From Planctomycetota bacterium (lineage in GTDB: Bacteria > Planctomycetota > UBA1135 > UBA2386), in assembly GCA_014192625.1 (NCBI GenBank), contig BJHM01000004.1, positions 62,001-126,000 of the forward strand: DNA of 64,000 nucleotides, written 5' to 3'. Made by a program: the position numbers and the translations under genes. The notes beneath the pieces are model-generated. The model was not told the DNA's origin. It ran no database searches and was given only the letters and a program-made list of their open reading frames with translations. Below are positions 8,486 through 17,416 of this stretch, one piece after another. Position 1 is the first letter of the stretch. Every line of letters begins with the position of its first letter.

Positions 8486-9844
8486 TCAACTGAGCAGGCG
8501 CAGGCAGAGGTCCTTCACTTCGATGGCGGCGACGCGGTCGCAAGCGAGCGAGCGGTCGCTGCAGAGAAACACCGGCCCAGCTTCAGCGTCATCGTAAAGG
8601 CGCCCGTGCGTGCCGCGCACCATCGACGGATCGGTGGAGATGACATCCATCAGGTAGCGAAAGCCGAGCAGCTTTTTGGCCAGTGTTTTGGCGACTCGCA
8701 ACTTGGGAAAGCGAATCTTCGGATCGACAAACAGTTCCGCCGGGTCGTAGCCGGGCTTGCGATGGATGTCGACCGTCGGCGCAAAGTCGGGCCGCCGCGC
8801 TTCGTCAAGCCAGTAGTGATACGCAAACCAAGCGCCGCGCTCAGCGATGCAAACTAGTTCGCCGCTGCGTTCATGGTCGATGCCAAGTTCGCGCTGCTGT
8901 GCACGATCGAGCACGCGCGCCACACCTGGTACCGATGACAACAGCGCAGCTACCGGTGCGAGGTCCGAAGGCTCTTGCACATAAACATGCGCGCACTGGT
9001 GATCGGCAACCACGAACGCGCGCGATGCGCCACAGTCGAGCAACTGGCCATGACTCGTTTCCTGAACGCGCAGGTATCCCTGCTCGTGGAGCAGGCGATT
9101 GAGGTAGACGACCCGCTCTGCGCGCTCGATGCCATATTCAGACAACGCGATCACGTGATCGCCGCGACCACGCGCCTCGTCAATCAACACCTTGCACACA
9201 GCATCCACTTCGCGCACCGCCTGAACGCTGCGTTCGTCATCCGGGCCAAAGCGCTGGTGTGAATAATCGAGGTGCGGCAGGTAGACGAGCGTGAGGCCCG
9301 GCGCGTGGCGGCGGATCACCGAGCGCGCCGATTCTGCAATCCACTGCGTGCTGCGAAGGTCAGCAGAAGGACCCCAGAAATGAAACAGCGGGAACGGCTT
9401 TAGCTCCTGTTGCAGTTCGGCCTGCAACTGCGGTGGCTCGCTGTAGAGCCCAGGCCGCTTCAGCCCGTCAGCGTGATACTCAGGCCTGGGCGTGACGCTA
9501 AAGCGAGCGCCCGAATACATGTTCCACCACCAAAACATCTTTGCCGTTTGTGTGCCGAAACGATGGCGCGCAACGTCGTAGAGCTTTTCGCCAGAAACCA
9601 ACCGGCTGGATTGCCGCCAGAGCCAAACCTGCGCCTGGTCGCGAAAATACCAACCATTGGCTACCGCACCGTGGCCGCTAGGCGGAAGGCCCGTCAAAAA
9701 ACTCGCCTGCACCGTGCAGGTCACCGCCGGGAACACCGTCTGCAACGGCGCCGCAAAGCCACGCTGGCCAAGTTCGCGCAAGGCATTCGCGTTGGCCAAG
9801 TCCTTGGGCCGCAGACCTACCACCAAGAGCACAAGCACGTTCAT
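8486..9844 (-). CDS. Alkaline phosphatase superfamily protein (type I phosphodiesterase/nucleotide pyrophosphatase)
   Basis: About 452 residues, started at the ATG at 9844 (NVLVLLVVGLRPKDL); the frame is open to 10072, but that would overlap the divergent permease gene. Motifs fit the metal-dependent alkaline phosphatase fold: PAVTCTVQASFLTG carries the nucleophile Thr region, LVYLPHLDYSHQRFGP holds a metal-binding Asp/His set, ALSEYGI and VADHQCAHVYV give further metal ligands. Such enzymes hydrolyse phosphodiesters or phosphomonoesters; the substrate here is unknown. One point is atypical: the residue after the first strand is VVGLRPKDL, where other members have a metal-ligand Asp, so a metal site may be altered. 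No signal peptide is evident. Confidence 0.8.
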   Translation of the reverse strand: MNVLVLLVVGLRPKDLANANALRELGQRGFAAPLQTVFPAVTCTVQASFLTGLPPSGHGAVANGWYFRDQAQVWLWRQSSRLVSGEKLYDVARHRFGTQTAKMFWWWNMYSGARFSVTPRPEYHADGLKRPGLYSEPPQLQAELQQELKPFPLFHFWGPSADLRSTQWIAESARSVIRRHAPGLTLVYLPHLDYSHQRFGPDDERSVQAVREVDAVCKVLIDEARGRGDHVIALSEYGIERAERVVYLNRLLHEQGYLRVQETSHGQLLDCGASRAFVVADHQCAHVYVQEPSDLAPVAALLSSVPGVARVLDRAQQRELGIDHERSGELVCIAERGAWFAYHYWLDEARRPDFAPTVDIHRKPGYDPAELFVDPKIRFPKLRVAKTLAKKLLGFRYLMDVISTDPSMVRGTHGRLYDDAEAGPVFLCSDRSLACDRVAAIEVKDLCLRLLS

Positions 9845-9939
9845 CGCCAGATAGTTTGCCAGACTGGGACCGATGCGCGCCATGTAGAGCTTCGACACGC
9901 TGGCATGCAAACCACTCAAGGCGTAGCGTCCCATCGCCA

Positions 9940-11148
9940 ATGGAGCCCGAAACCAATCAGCCCGAGCAGCAATACAAGACGCTGCCGCCCCCGTGGGACC
10001 GCATTTTCTCACTAGGCATGCGCCTGTTCGTGTGGGCGCTGATCGCAACTGGCATCTACATCCTGCGGCCATTTTTCTTGCTGATCTTCCTGACCTTCGT
10101 CTTCGCCTACATCCAGGCGCACGGCGTTCAGGGCCTACAGAGCAGAATCCGCAACCGGCCTTTGCGCGTCACGATCGTCGCACTCGTGTTTCTTGGCACG
10201 ATCCTCGCGACCGCATTCACGCTTGCGCCGCAAATCGAGGATCAAGGACTCAAACTCTACAACCGCTACCCGGACCTGATCGCCAAGGCAGATCTTTCGA
10301 TCAATCAGAAGCTGCGCGAATATCCAGAGATTTGGAGCTACCTAGAGAAGCGTGAGCAGGACGCAGCCGAAGCACATTCTGCAACGCAAGCAAAGCCGAC
10401 CCCTGCCAGCGAGCCGCACCTGCTAAAGGACGGCATCCAGTCCCTGCTCGGATTTGGCGAACAGGCCACGAGCAACCCGGATGCGATGAAGATCCGAACG
10501 AAGGAGACGATCAGCAAGCTGTTCGAGAGCGTCAGTTCCGTGCTCGGCTACCTCTCATCTTTTTTACTGTCGCTGCTGTTCTCGTTTTTGATCGTGCTCG
10601 ACCTCGCCAAGTTGAAGCAGACCATCACCACCTTGGGGCAGACGAAGGTCGGCTTCATCTACCGCGAAGTCGGCGACAACATCGCCACCTTTGGCCGCGT
10701 GCTTGGCCGCGCACTGGAAGCGCAACTGTTCATCGCCTTGATCAACACGATCATGACCTCGATCGGGTGCTGGGTGCTCGGCATCGGCAGCATCCCGGTG
10801 CTCGCGGCAATCGTGTTCCTGTGCAGCTTCATCCCGGTAGCAGGCGTGTTCGTCAGCTCGACGCCAATCTGCCTGCTGGCACTGCAGGACTCGGCCGGCG
10901 GCATCAGCGCAATGCTGATGGCGATCGTGATGATCCTCATTGTCCACGCAATCGAGACCTACATCCTAAACCCGAGGATCTACGGCCACCACATGCACAT
11001 GAACCCCGTGATGGTGCTCATTGTGCTGACCATCAGCGGCAAGCTGATCGGCGTCTGGGGCCTCGTGCTCGGCATCCCGCTGGTGAACTACTTCTTCCGC
11101 CACGCGATCCGCTACCCAAACGACCGGCCGAACGACGCGGCCGCGTAA
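9940..11148 (+). CDS. AI-2E transporter-family (PerM/UPF0118) membrane protein
   Basis: A 402-residue polytopic membrane protein. I start it at the ATG at 9940; the track frame begins at 9856 but that would run into the divergent gene's start region. Hydrophobic helices lie near residues 22-60, 75-95, a central cluster and a C-terminal set; a long charged segment (about 100-190, including a KPTPASEP linker) sits between the second and third clusters. The C-terminal half has the family signatures GRVLGRALEAQLFIALINT, LAAIVFLCSFIPVAGVF and GKLIGVWGLVLGIPLVNY. Members export small molecules or sodium; the cargo here cannot be told. Confidence 0.85.
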   Translation: MEPETNQPEQQYKTLPPPWDRIFSLGMRLFVWALIATGIYILRPFFLLIFLTFVFAYIQAHGVQGLQSRIRNRPLRVTIVALVFLGTILATAFTLAPQIEDQGLKLYNRYPDLIAKADLSINQKLREYPEIWSYLEKREQDAAEAHSATQAKPTPASEPHLLKDGIQSLLGFGEQATSNPDAMKIRTKETISKLFESVSSVLGYLSSFLLSLLFSFLIVLDLAKLKQTITTLGQTKVGFIYREVGDNIATFGRVLGRALEAQLFIALINTIMTSIGCWVLGIGSIPVLAAIVFLCSFIPVAGVFVSSTPICLLALQDSAGGISAMLMAIVMILIVHAIETYILNPRIYGHHMHMNPVMVLIVLTISGKLIGVWGLVLGIPLVNYFFRHAIRYPNDRPNDAAA

Positions 11149-11345
11149 ACCACGCGGCGATGGTGACGCGACGCGATGGAGCACGGGCGCGTGAGCGCTT
11201 TGCTGTCTTACCGCCGCGGCAGGAACTCGCGCTCGATGAATGGCTTTAGTGCCGCGCGAGCTTCGGTGAGGTTTTGGATTTTGACCTGCGATGGTGCGCC
11301 AGTCGGCCGAGGCGTGTTGCTCGTACGCGATGGCAAGATCGCTCA

Positions 11346-11375
11346 GGGCCTTCTGGATTCGGGCCTTCTGGATTC
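11346..11375. repeat. Perfect 15-bp tandem duplication
   Basis: Two adjacent identical copies of GGGCCTTCTGGATTC inside the decayed region. The length is a multiple of three, as expected if it arose inside a coding frame. Confidence 0.85.
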
Positions 11376-11419
11376 AGCAAGGGCTGTTTAGCCAAACGGG
11401 GCGCGCCCGATTTTTCGTA

Positions 11420-11440
11420 ATCACTTATTTTTCAAGTGAT
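11420..11440. other. Short AT-rich inverted repeat
   Basis: ATCACTT and AAGTGAT separated by ATTTTTC, in otherwise GC-rich DNA. It could be a weak hairpin or a small operator; neither is supported by a neighbouring promoter. Confidence 0.3.
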
Positions 11441-11536
11441 CACGTTCACGGCCTAAATCATTTGCGCCAGCGCAGACCAGACAGATCCCACTAGGGTTAG
11501 CACTGTGGCGCGCTACGCGGTGGGTGCCAGTCTTGC

Positions 11537-12340
11537 TCAGGCCAGAGTGAACGGCTCGCGATCAGACTGCGCAATGCGAACGTCGAGCACCTTGCCGAAC
11601 GGCTCGCGCAACCGTTTTTGCAGCACTCGCAAGAACCCGCGTTCGCTGTTGCTATGTTCCGCGAGCACAACCGTCGTGCCCGCTGCGACTGCAGCTAGCG
11701 CGTCGTGGTGCGACAGCTCGCCGGTTAGCCAGAGGTCTGTGTGCTGCCCCCGCAGCGCAGCGCCACCAGATCCAGCCGCAACGCCAACGGTGCGGATCTT
11801 CTGCTGCTTGCCGCGCGCCGATAGCGCGACGCGCAGCGTGCGCACCGCCAGCCAGCGCTTGATGCGAGCGAGCATTGCCACAAAGGGCACGGCCGCCTGC
11901 AGCGTAATCACGCGGCCAAACTCACCGTCACCGCACGGTGCCAACTGCTGCGGCGGCGCTTTGCCAGCCACTCCCTCGGCAAGCCAGTCGGCCAAGCCAC
12001 CTGGCGCAGCATCGAGCGCCGTGTGCGGCGAGTAGACGGCGAGGCCCGCCTCGAGCGCAGCTAGCAAGACGCGCTGCTGAGGATCGCTTGCCCGCAGTCG
12101 CTTCACGCCGTGAAAAATCGGCGGGTGGTAGGCAACAATAAATCCGGCACGAACGCGCACCGCCTCGGCAACGACGGCTGCAGTCAGATCGATCGTCAAC
12201 AAAACGCGAGCGATTGGTTTTGGTCTTGCCGATGGCTCAAGCAGGAGGCCGGTGTTGTCCCAGTCGGCCGCAAGCTCAAGCGGCGCAATCTCCTGCAGAA
12301 CGTCAACGATCATCGCAAGCGATGGATGTCCCTTGGGCAT
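11537..12340 (-). CDS. Nif3-like dinuclear metal-centre protein (YbgI/YqfO family)
   Basis: About 267 residues from the ATG at 12340; the frame is open to a GTG at 12376, and an ATG at 12313 with AAGGGA upstream is a third option. Family marks: LAADWDNTGLLLE near the N-terminus, AYHPPIFHG (metal-binding His pair), YSPHTALDAAPGGLADWLAE in the middle, and VVLAEHSNSERGFL near the C-terminus with further ligands. Members form toroidal hexamers with two metals per subunit; the activity (often proposed as a GTP cyclohydrolase I type 2) is not settled. It directly follows the M16 peptidase pair on the same strand. Confidence 0.88.
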   Translation of the reverse strand: MPKGHPSLAMIVDVLQEIAPLELAADWDNTGLLLEPSARPKPIARVLLTIDLTAAVVAEAVRVRAGFIVAYHPPIFHGVKRLRASDPQQRVLLAALEAGLAVYSPHTALDAAPGGLADWLAEGVAGKAPPQQLAPCGDGEFGRVITLQAAVPFVAMLARIKRWLAVRTLRVALSARGKQQKIRTVGVAAGSGGAALRGQHTDLWLTGELSHHDALAAVAAGTTVVLAEHSNSERGFLRVLQKRLREPFGKVLDVRIAQSDREPFTLA

Positions 12341-12393
12341 AAGCGCATCATGACTCGCTGTTCCTCGATGCGCCACGAACGCCGCAAAACCAC

Positions 12394-13644
12394 TCAGCTA
12401 GCGCCGGCACTCACACAGATCATCGCCTCTGGATGAAGGTGCTGGACCGCCGACTGCTGCACCTGTTCGCGCGTAATCGAACGGATGATCTGCGGATAAC
12501 GGTGCAGGTAATCGAAGCCGAGTTGAAACCGCTTCGCGCGGATTGCGTAGGCAGCGAGGTTGCTATTGCGCTCGAAGGCGAACACGAAGCTGCCGGTCAG
12601 GTAGGCCTGCACATCGGCGATTTCTTCCGCTGTCGGCGGCTCCCGCCGCAGCCCTTCGATCTCCTTGAGAAAGCCATCGATCGCCCGCTGCCGGTGCTCG
12701 GGCGACGTGCCGATGTAGGCGGTAAACGCACCAGGCTCCTCACCAGCACTCGAAGTGATGCCCGCACTGACTGCGTAGCACAGCCCCTGCTCGTCACGCA
12801 GGCGGCGAGCACACCGCGACGTAAAGCCCGGCCCCGTGCCAAGCACATGGTCCATCACCGAAAGAATGTAGAAGTCCGGATCCGTGCGGCGAATGCCAGC
12901 GTGACCGAGGTAGACGTGCACCTGTTCACGCGCCATCGGCACGTGCAGATCGCGCGACGCTTTTGGCGTTGGCACTAAAGGCATCTTGTTGTGCTTTGGC
13001 GCCTTGCCTTTGAAGTCGCGGAATGCCTTGCGAAGGTTTAAAAGCATTCGCGAGGGATCGTCAGGGCCGGAAGCAGCAACGAACCCGCCCACGGGCCGAA
13101 AAAACTCGCGATGAAAGTCGCGGAGATCCTTTGGCTGGAGTCGCTGCAAGGACTTCTTGGTGCCCTGCGCCGGGCGGCCAAGCGGATGATCGCCATAGAC
13201 CTGATGGCGGAACCGCCGCCCGGCAACAACGCGGGGATCGTCCTCGTCGGCTTGGATCTCAGTGAGGATCTCGCCTTTTACGCGCCGGACTTCGCGACCG
13301 GGAAACGCCGGCTGCAACAACATCTCGTGCAACAGCTCATTGGCGTTCTTTTGGTACTGGGCCGGGCAATAAATGGAGCCGCCACGATGGTTGCACTCGA
13401 TCGCGCCACCAATCGACTCGACCGCAGCCGAGAACTCCAGCGAGTCGTAGCGCTTGGTCCCTTCGTCGAGAGTTTCGCCAAGTAGGTTGACGAGCCCGGT
13501 GTTCACCGCGGGCTCATCGCCAGCCCGAATATCGAGCGACATCACGCAGGCATAGGTCTCAACGCCAGGGTTGCGCACCGCCAGTAGCGTGAGGCCGCTG
13601 TCGAGCACTTGCTCACCGATGTCGAGTTTGATGTTTGCGGTCAC
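12394..13644 (-). CDS. M16-family peptidase, non-catalytic partner subunit
   Basis: A 416-residue M16/pitrilysin-fold protein. The zinc motif HxxEH is absent: its position reads LVNLLGETLDEGT instead. The rest of the fold is kept, including FAVA-type substrate-binding parts such as RLRDEQGLCYAVSAGI (the R/Y pair that binds substrate backbone). This is the pattern of the beta subunit of MPP-like or bacterial two-chain M16 proteases, which needs the catalytic subunit upstream. The start is taken at the GTG at 13644, which overlaps the TGA of the partner (GTGA); the longer frame to 13716 would lie inside the partner gene. Confidence 0.9.
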   Translation of the reverse strand: MTANIKLDIGEQVLDSGLTLLAVRNPGVETYACVMSLDIRAGDEPAVNTGLVNLLGETLDEGTKRYDSLEFSAAVESIGGAIECNHRGGSIYCPAQYQKNANELLHEMLLQPAFPGREVRRVKGEILTEIQADEDDPRVVAGRRFRHQVYGDHPLGRPAQGTKKSLQRLQPKDLRDFHREFFRPVGGFVAASGPDDPSRMLLNLRKAFRDFKGKAPKHNKMPLVPTPKASRDLHVPMAREQVHVYLGHAGIRRTDPDFYILSVMDHVLGTGPGFTSRCARRLRDEQGLCYAVSAGITSSAGEEPGAFTAYIGTSPEHRQRAIDGFLKEIEGLRREPPTAEEIADVQAYLTGSFVFAFERNSNLAAYAIRAKRFQLGFDYLHRYPQIIRSITREQVQQSAVQHLHPEAMICVSAGAS

Positions 13645-14939
13645 GAGTGCTTGCCCTTCTTGGCAACGGCCTTCCCATCCACCTTGCGGTTGGCGGCTGG
13701 TAAAGCCCACACCCATGCCGAACGATCAAACTGCAGATACTTCGCAGCAACGCGCTTCAGGTCCTTGTTGGTCAGCGCGTTGTAGGCCGGCAAGACTTTG
13801 CCCAGAGTGCGCCAGCCATCTGGGGTCAACGCCTGAAAGCGCGCCACCTTCATCGCAAAGTCGAGCACCGCCTCATCCTGAAACAGGAACGACGCGTGAA
13901 TCTGCGCGCGGATGCGTGCCAGATCTTTTTTGCCAACTCCTTCGGCAATCAGCAACGTGATCTCCTCGCGGATCGCGGTCTCAACCACCTCGGGCTTCAC
14001 GCCATCGCGCAGTTCAGCGAGGACGAAGAACGCGCCGGGATCGAGGCGAGTCTCGTTGATCACGCTGATCTCGGTGACCAACTCACCCTGGATGACCAAT
14101 CGCTTGTAGAGCCGGCTGTTCTTGCTGTTGCCAAGTTCATGCGCCAGCACATCGAGCGCAAAATCATCGCTCTCACCCGAACGACAAGTCGAAAATCCAA
14201 CACAGAGGCGCGTGATATTGTGCGGCGTGTGGAGCATCGCGCGCCGCTCGCCGAGCTGCACCGGCTCACTCAGAGCCTCGGTTCTCGCCTGCTCACTCGA
14301 CGGCATTTCGCCAAACAACTCGACGATGCGGGCCGCCGTCTTGGCCACGTCGATGTCGCCGGCAACCACCAGAAATGCGCGGCTCGGGCCGTAGTTGCGA
14401 TCGTAATAGGCCCGCATGCCATCGACCGAGAGGCGCTCAAGGTCTTGCTTGTAGCCAATCACTGGATGGTGATAGGGGTGCACCTGAAACAGCAGCGACT
14501 CCGTCGCCTGGTGCAGCGGTCGCCACGGATCGTCCTCGCCCATCGCGAGCTCTTCCAACACGACGCTCTTCTCACTGGCAAACTCTTGCGGATCAAACAG
14601 GCAACGCCGCATACGACTCGCCTCGATCTCGAGCGCGGTCTCCCAACGATCGGCGGCGAGCGAGAAGTAGTACGCAGTGCCGTCGTTGTCGGTGAAGGCG
14701 TTGTTGTTCCCGCCCATCTTGCTGGTCTGCAGGTCGATCTGCCCCTTCGCGTAGCGATCCGTGCCCTTGAACATCATGTGTTCTAAAAAGTGCGACACGC
14801 CGGACTCACCAGTGCGTTCGTCGCGGGCGCCGACCTGATACCAGAGCACACTCGCAACCACTGGCAGCGACCGCCGCGGCGCTATCAACGCGCGAAAACC
14901 ATTGTCGAGCTGCAGCTCTTCCACCGTGGGCAAAGTCAT
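13641..14939 (-). CDS. M16-family zinc metallopeptidase, catalytic subunit
   Basis: A 432-residue pitrilysin-family protease. The inverted zinc motif is intact: His50, Glu53 and His54 in SHFLEHMMFKGT, with the third ligand Glu in SVVLEELAMGEDDP near residue 130. The C-terminal half has the substrate-binding Arg/Tyr region in degenerate form. Together with the next gene it should make a heterodimeric peptidase. No signal peptide is visible, so it is probably cytoplasmic or exported by an unusual route. The ATG overlaps the stop of the pseudouridine synthase gene (ATGA). Confidence 0.92.
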   Translation of the reverse strand: MTLPTVEELQLDNGFRALIAPRRSLPVVASVLWYQVGARDERTGESGVSHFLEHMMFKGTDRYAKGQIDLQTSKMGGNNNAFTDNDGTAYYFSLAADRWETALEIEASRMRRCLFDPQEFASEKSVVLEELAMGEDDPWRPLHQATESLLFQVHPYHHPVIGYKQDLERLSVDGMRAYYDRNYGPSRAFLVVAGDIDVAKTAARIVELFGEMPSSEQARTEALSEPVQLGERRAMLHTPHNITRLCVGFSTCRSGESDDFALDVLAHELGNSKNSRLYKRLVIQGELVTEISVINETRLDPGAFFVLAELRDGVKPEVVETAIREEITLLIAEGVGKKDLARIRAQIHASFLFQDEAVLDFAMKVARFQALTPDGWRTLGKVLPAYNALTNKDLKRVAAKYLQFDRSAWVWALPAANRKVDGKAVAKKGKHS

Positions 14940-16039
14940 TCTTTCACTCCTGCATCACCTTGATCTTCGCGTTTGGCAAAGGCCCGCAAATCTTGCACCT
15001 CGCTGGGCGTCATGAAGCGCCACTTGCCGACGCTGAGGCCGTGCAACGACAGCTCGCCGATCCGCACGCGCTTCAGCTCGATCACCGGAAAACCAATCTT
15101 GGCAAACACGCGACGAATCTCGCGGTTCTTGCCTTCGCGCAGCATGACCTTCAGGTAGGTGCGGTCATTGCCAGTGCGATCGACACGGATCTGCATGCCG
15201 GTGGTAGGACCTTCGGCAAGCCAAACGCCACCGCGCGCTTTTTCCAGATCCTGGGCCGAGACGCGACCGCGCACCAGCACGGCATAAACGTTTGGCACGC
15301 CAAAACGCGGATGCGCCATCTCGAGCGCGAAACTGCCATCGTTGGTCACCATGATCAGCCCCTCACTATCAAGGTCGAGCCGGCCAACGGTGAACACGCG
15401 TCCCCGCACATCGGACAGCAGGTCAATGACGCGCGTCTTCTGTTCGTGCTTGGCGTTTGTGCAAACAACATTTTTCGGCTTGTTGAGTAGCACGTAGACC
15501 ATGCGCTCCTGACGAACAACGTCACCATCGACGCGCACCTCGTCCTTCTTGGGATCGACGCGCAGCCCCAACTCAGTCGCCGGCTCGCCGTTCACCTCAA
15601 CGCGGCCGCCAGCGATCAATTCATCGGCGGAGCGACGACTGCAAACACCCGACATCGCCAGGAAGCGATTGAGTCGGACCTTGCCGTCGTCTTGCGCCCT
15701 GTCAGCTAGCGGCGTCACCACAAGCCCACGAGAGCGGCGCGAAAGCGGTCGCTGCTTTTGCACCGAACGCGCGGAATCATCGCGCGTCGGTGCATCGCGC
15801 TCTGGCCCTTTACGGGTCTTTGCGCCACGGGCGTTTTCGTCGCGGGCGTTTGCGCCACGGGCCTTTGCGTCGCGGGTGGGTGCGCCACGGGCGTTTGCGC
15901 CGCGGGCGTTTGCGCCGCGGGCGTTTGCGTCGCGGGCGTTTGCGTCGCGGGTCGGTGCGCCGCGGGCCTTTGCGTCGCGCCGAGCACCACTTCGGATCAC
16001 TCGTTCGCCTTGCTTTCGATCTTCGTGTCTGCGTGCCAT
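14936..16039 (-). CDS. Pseudouridine synthase, RsuA/RluB family, with repeat-rich N-terminus
   Basis: A 367-residue protein, started at the ATG at 16039 that overlaps the manA stop (TGATG). Residues about 18-85 are low-complexity and highly basic, built from about a dozen 5-residue units such as RGANA, RDANA, RGAPT and RDAKA. After it come an S4 RNA-binding domain (VRLNRFLAMSGVCSRRSADELI) and the synthase domain with catalytic Asp in GRLDLDSEGLIMVTNDG, followed by GKNREIRRVF. This family isomerises uridine in 23S or 16S rRNA; RluB is the likeliest type. The basic repeat tail probably adds RNA affinity and may differ in copy number between strains. Confidence 0.93.
   Translation of the reverse strand: MARRHEDRKQGERVIRSGARRDAKARGAPTRDANARDANARGANARGANARGAPTRDAKARGANARDENARGAKTRKGPERDAPTRDDSARSVQKQRPLSRRSRGLVVTPLADRAQDDGKVRLNRFLAMSGVCSRRSADELIAGGRVEVNGEPATELGLRVDPKKDEVRVDGDVVRQERMVYVLLNKPKNVVCTNAKHEQKTRVIDLLSDVRGRVFTVGRLDLDSEGLIMVTNDGSFALEMAHPRFGVPNVYAVLVRGRVSAQDLEKARGGVWLAEGPTTGMQIRVDRTGNDRTYLKVMLREGKNREIRRVFAKIGFPVIELKRVRIGELSLHGLSVGKWRFMTPSEVQDLRAFAKREDQGDAGVKE
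15815..15980 (-). repeat. Degenerate 15-bp tandem repeat inside the pseudouridine synthase gene
   Basis: About eleven copies of a 15-base unit of the form GCGGGCGTTTGCGYC (plus-strand view), each coding for a five-residue RGANA/RDANA type unit. Differences between copies are mostly at one or two positions, suggesting slippage-driven growth. Confidence 0.8.
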
Positions 16040-16998
16040 CAGTCGAGTCCGGGGTCGGTCAAAGCCACGTCGAGACTGCCAATCGGCGACAGGTAGATCT
16101 CGGCGATACATGCTGGAATGAGTACACAATCGCCCGGTGACAGCTGCAGCGGCGCATCTGTACGGTTGGCGCTGGAACCGAGCGTTCCAGTGCCACCGAG
16201 CACGGTGACAACAAGGAATGCGCCGCGCGTCGGCAGCGTCAAGGGCCGCAAGAGAGCGACACGGCGCAAACGAAAGTGCGGCGTCTTGATGAGCTGCGTC
16301 GTGCTATCCGGCAGCGCAAACGATGGGACCGTCGGCTGCCGAGAACCGTCCTCGATGCGCGATACGCGCATTGCCTGCTCGAGGTGCATGCGACGCTTCC
16401 GGCCCCAGTCGTAGATCCGATACGTGATGTCACTGTTCTGCTGCACCTCAAAAATAACGCAGCCCGCGCCAACCGCGTGCACCGTGTTGGCCGGCACGTC
16501 GATCACGTCTCCGACTTTGGGCACAAACGAGTAGAGCAGCGACTCGATCGCCTCGGTCGAAGCGACGGCCACGAACTGCTCGCGCGTCACGCCGGGCTTG
16601 AAGCCACGGATAATTTGCGCGTCGGGCGCTGCCTTCAGCACCAGCCACGCCTCGCTTTTGCCGCTGTCATTCTCGGCCTTGGCTTGCGCGTCATTGGGGT
16701 GGACTTGCACCGACAGCGGTTTTTGCGCGTCAAGGAACTTGAACAGCAGCGGGAAGTAACCGCCAAAGCCCGGCTGCACCCGCTCGCCAAGCAACGCCAC
16801 CGGGTCCCGCTGCATTACTTCGCGCAACGTGCCGCCGCCACGGAACGAACTGCAGCCGTCTGCGCGATCGAACAGCTCCCAGGTTTCACCAATGGGCTCA
16901 GCATCACTGCAAATGCCGAACAACTCGTTTAGCCCAGACCCGCCCCAGACTTTGGCCTGAGCGATCCGTTCCAGAAAAAGCGGCTTGAGCACGGACAT
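16039..16998 (-). CDS. manA: Mannose-6-phosphate isomerase, class I
   Basis: A 319-residue type I phosphomannose isomerase interconverting mannose-6-P and fructose-6-P, feeding GDP-sugar synthesis. Zinc-site motifs are seen in SVQVHPNDAQAK and in NTVHAVGAGCVIFEVQQNSD, with the family's YDWGR segment after. It is the first gene of the run toward the pseudouridine synthase and M16 genes, with TGATG coupling. Length matches the short bacterial form. The N-terminal GGSGLNELFG and WELFDRADGCS segments also fit. Confidence 0.93.
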   Translation of the reverse strand: MSVLKPLFLERIAQAKVWGGSGLNELFGICSDAEPIGETWELFDRADGCSSFRGGGTLREVMQRDPVALLGERVQPGFGGYFPLLFKFLDAQKPLSVQVHPNDAQAKAENDSGKSEAWLVLKAAPDAQIIRGFKPGVTREQFVAVASTEAIESLLYSFVPKVGDVIDVPANTVHAVGAGCVIFEVQQNSDITYRIYDWGRKRRMHLEQAMRVSRIEDGSRQPTVPSFALPDSTTQLIKTPHFRLRRVALLRPLTLPTRGAFLVVTVLGGTGTLGSSANRTDAPLQLSPGDCVLIPACIAEIYLSPIGSLDVALTDPGLD

Positions 16999-17095
16999 TT
17001 GAGCGGAGTGTTCTACCAGTCAGGGCTTTTGCTGCCAACGGAACGGGTTATTAGGGCCCGCAATGTTCTGGTCCACCGCCCCAGGCACTGCCCTG

Positions 17096-17293
17096 CTAGA
17101 ACCGGAAATAGATGAACGGATTGTATGAAGAATTGACGACCCGGATGCTCGCTACCACAAGCAACAGAAAAACCACGATCATCATCACGAACGAACCGAG
17201 GCTGGTCTTTCGCCAAGCAAGAAACCACCCCTCAAAAGCGCAGTAGGCGGCTGACCACGGCGCAAACGAAACGACCACCGCCGCTGCCAGCAT
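17096..17293 (-). CDS. Small two-helix membrane protein, MBOAT-tail-like
   Basis: A 65-residue reading frame between recN and manA with two hydrophobic stretches (residues 1-22 and 34-52) and the ending YNPFIYFRF. That ending resembles the C-terminus of MBOAT acyltransferases such as AlgI. It may be a genuine small membrane protein or the surviving end of a larger gene. No ribosome site stands out. The 103 bases on one side and about 120 on the other hold nothing else I can support. Confidence 0.4.
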   Translation of the reverse strand: MLAAAVVVSFAPWSAAYCAFEGWFLAWRKTSLGSFVMMIVVFLLLVVASIRVVNSSYNPFIYFRF

Positions 17294-17416
17294 CGCTATA
17301 AGGCCTGCTGCGGGATATTCCTGCGGTGCGCACGCATTCGACTGCGTGGCAATCGAATGCCATATATCTGCGCCTGTAACACGGGGCGCAGCTGTCTAAG
17401 TGAGGCCTCGGGTCGC

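Larger units (their letters stand above)
11149..11536. other. 388-bp region without an intact gene; likely a decayed gene end
   Basis: No complete gene is seen. On the minus strand, 11210-11345 reads like the C-terminal end of a protein if one frameshift is allowed: LSDLAIAYEQHASADW in one frame, then TEARAALKPFIEREFLPRR and a stop in the next. This suggests a gene remnant that I cannot name. The region also holds a 15-bp tandem duplication at 11346 and a 7-bp inverted repeat at 11420. Confidence 0.4.

Noticed and set aside
7362-8857. Plus and minus frames overlapping groEL and the following gene.
   Set aside because: They overlap GroEL in other frames and have no motifs of their own.
15549-16121. 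Plus-strand frame of RAFAPRAFA-like repeats.
   Set aside because: It is the reverse reading of the 15-bp repeat in the pseudouridine synthase gene.
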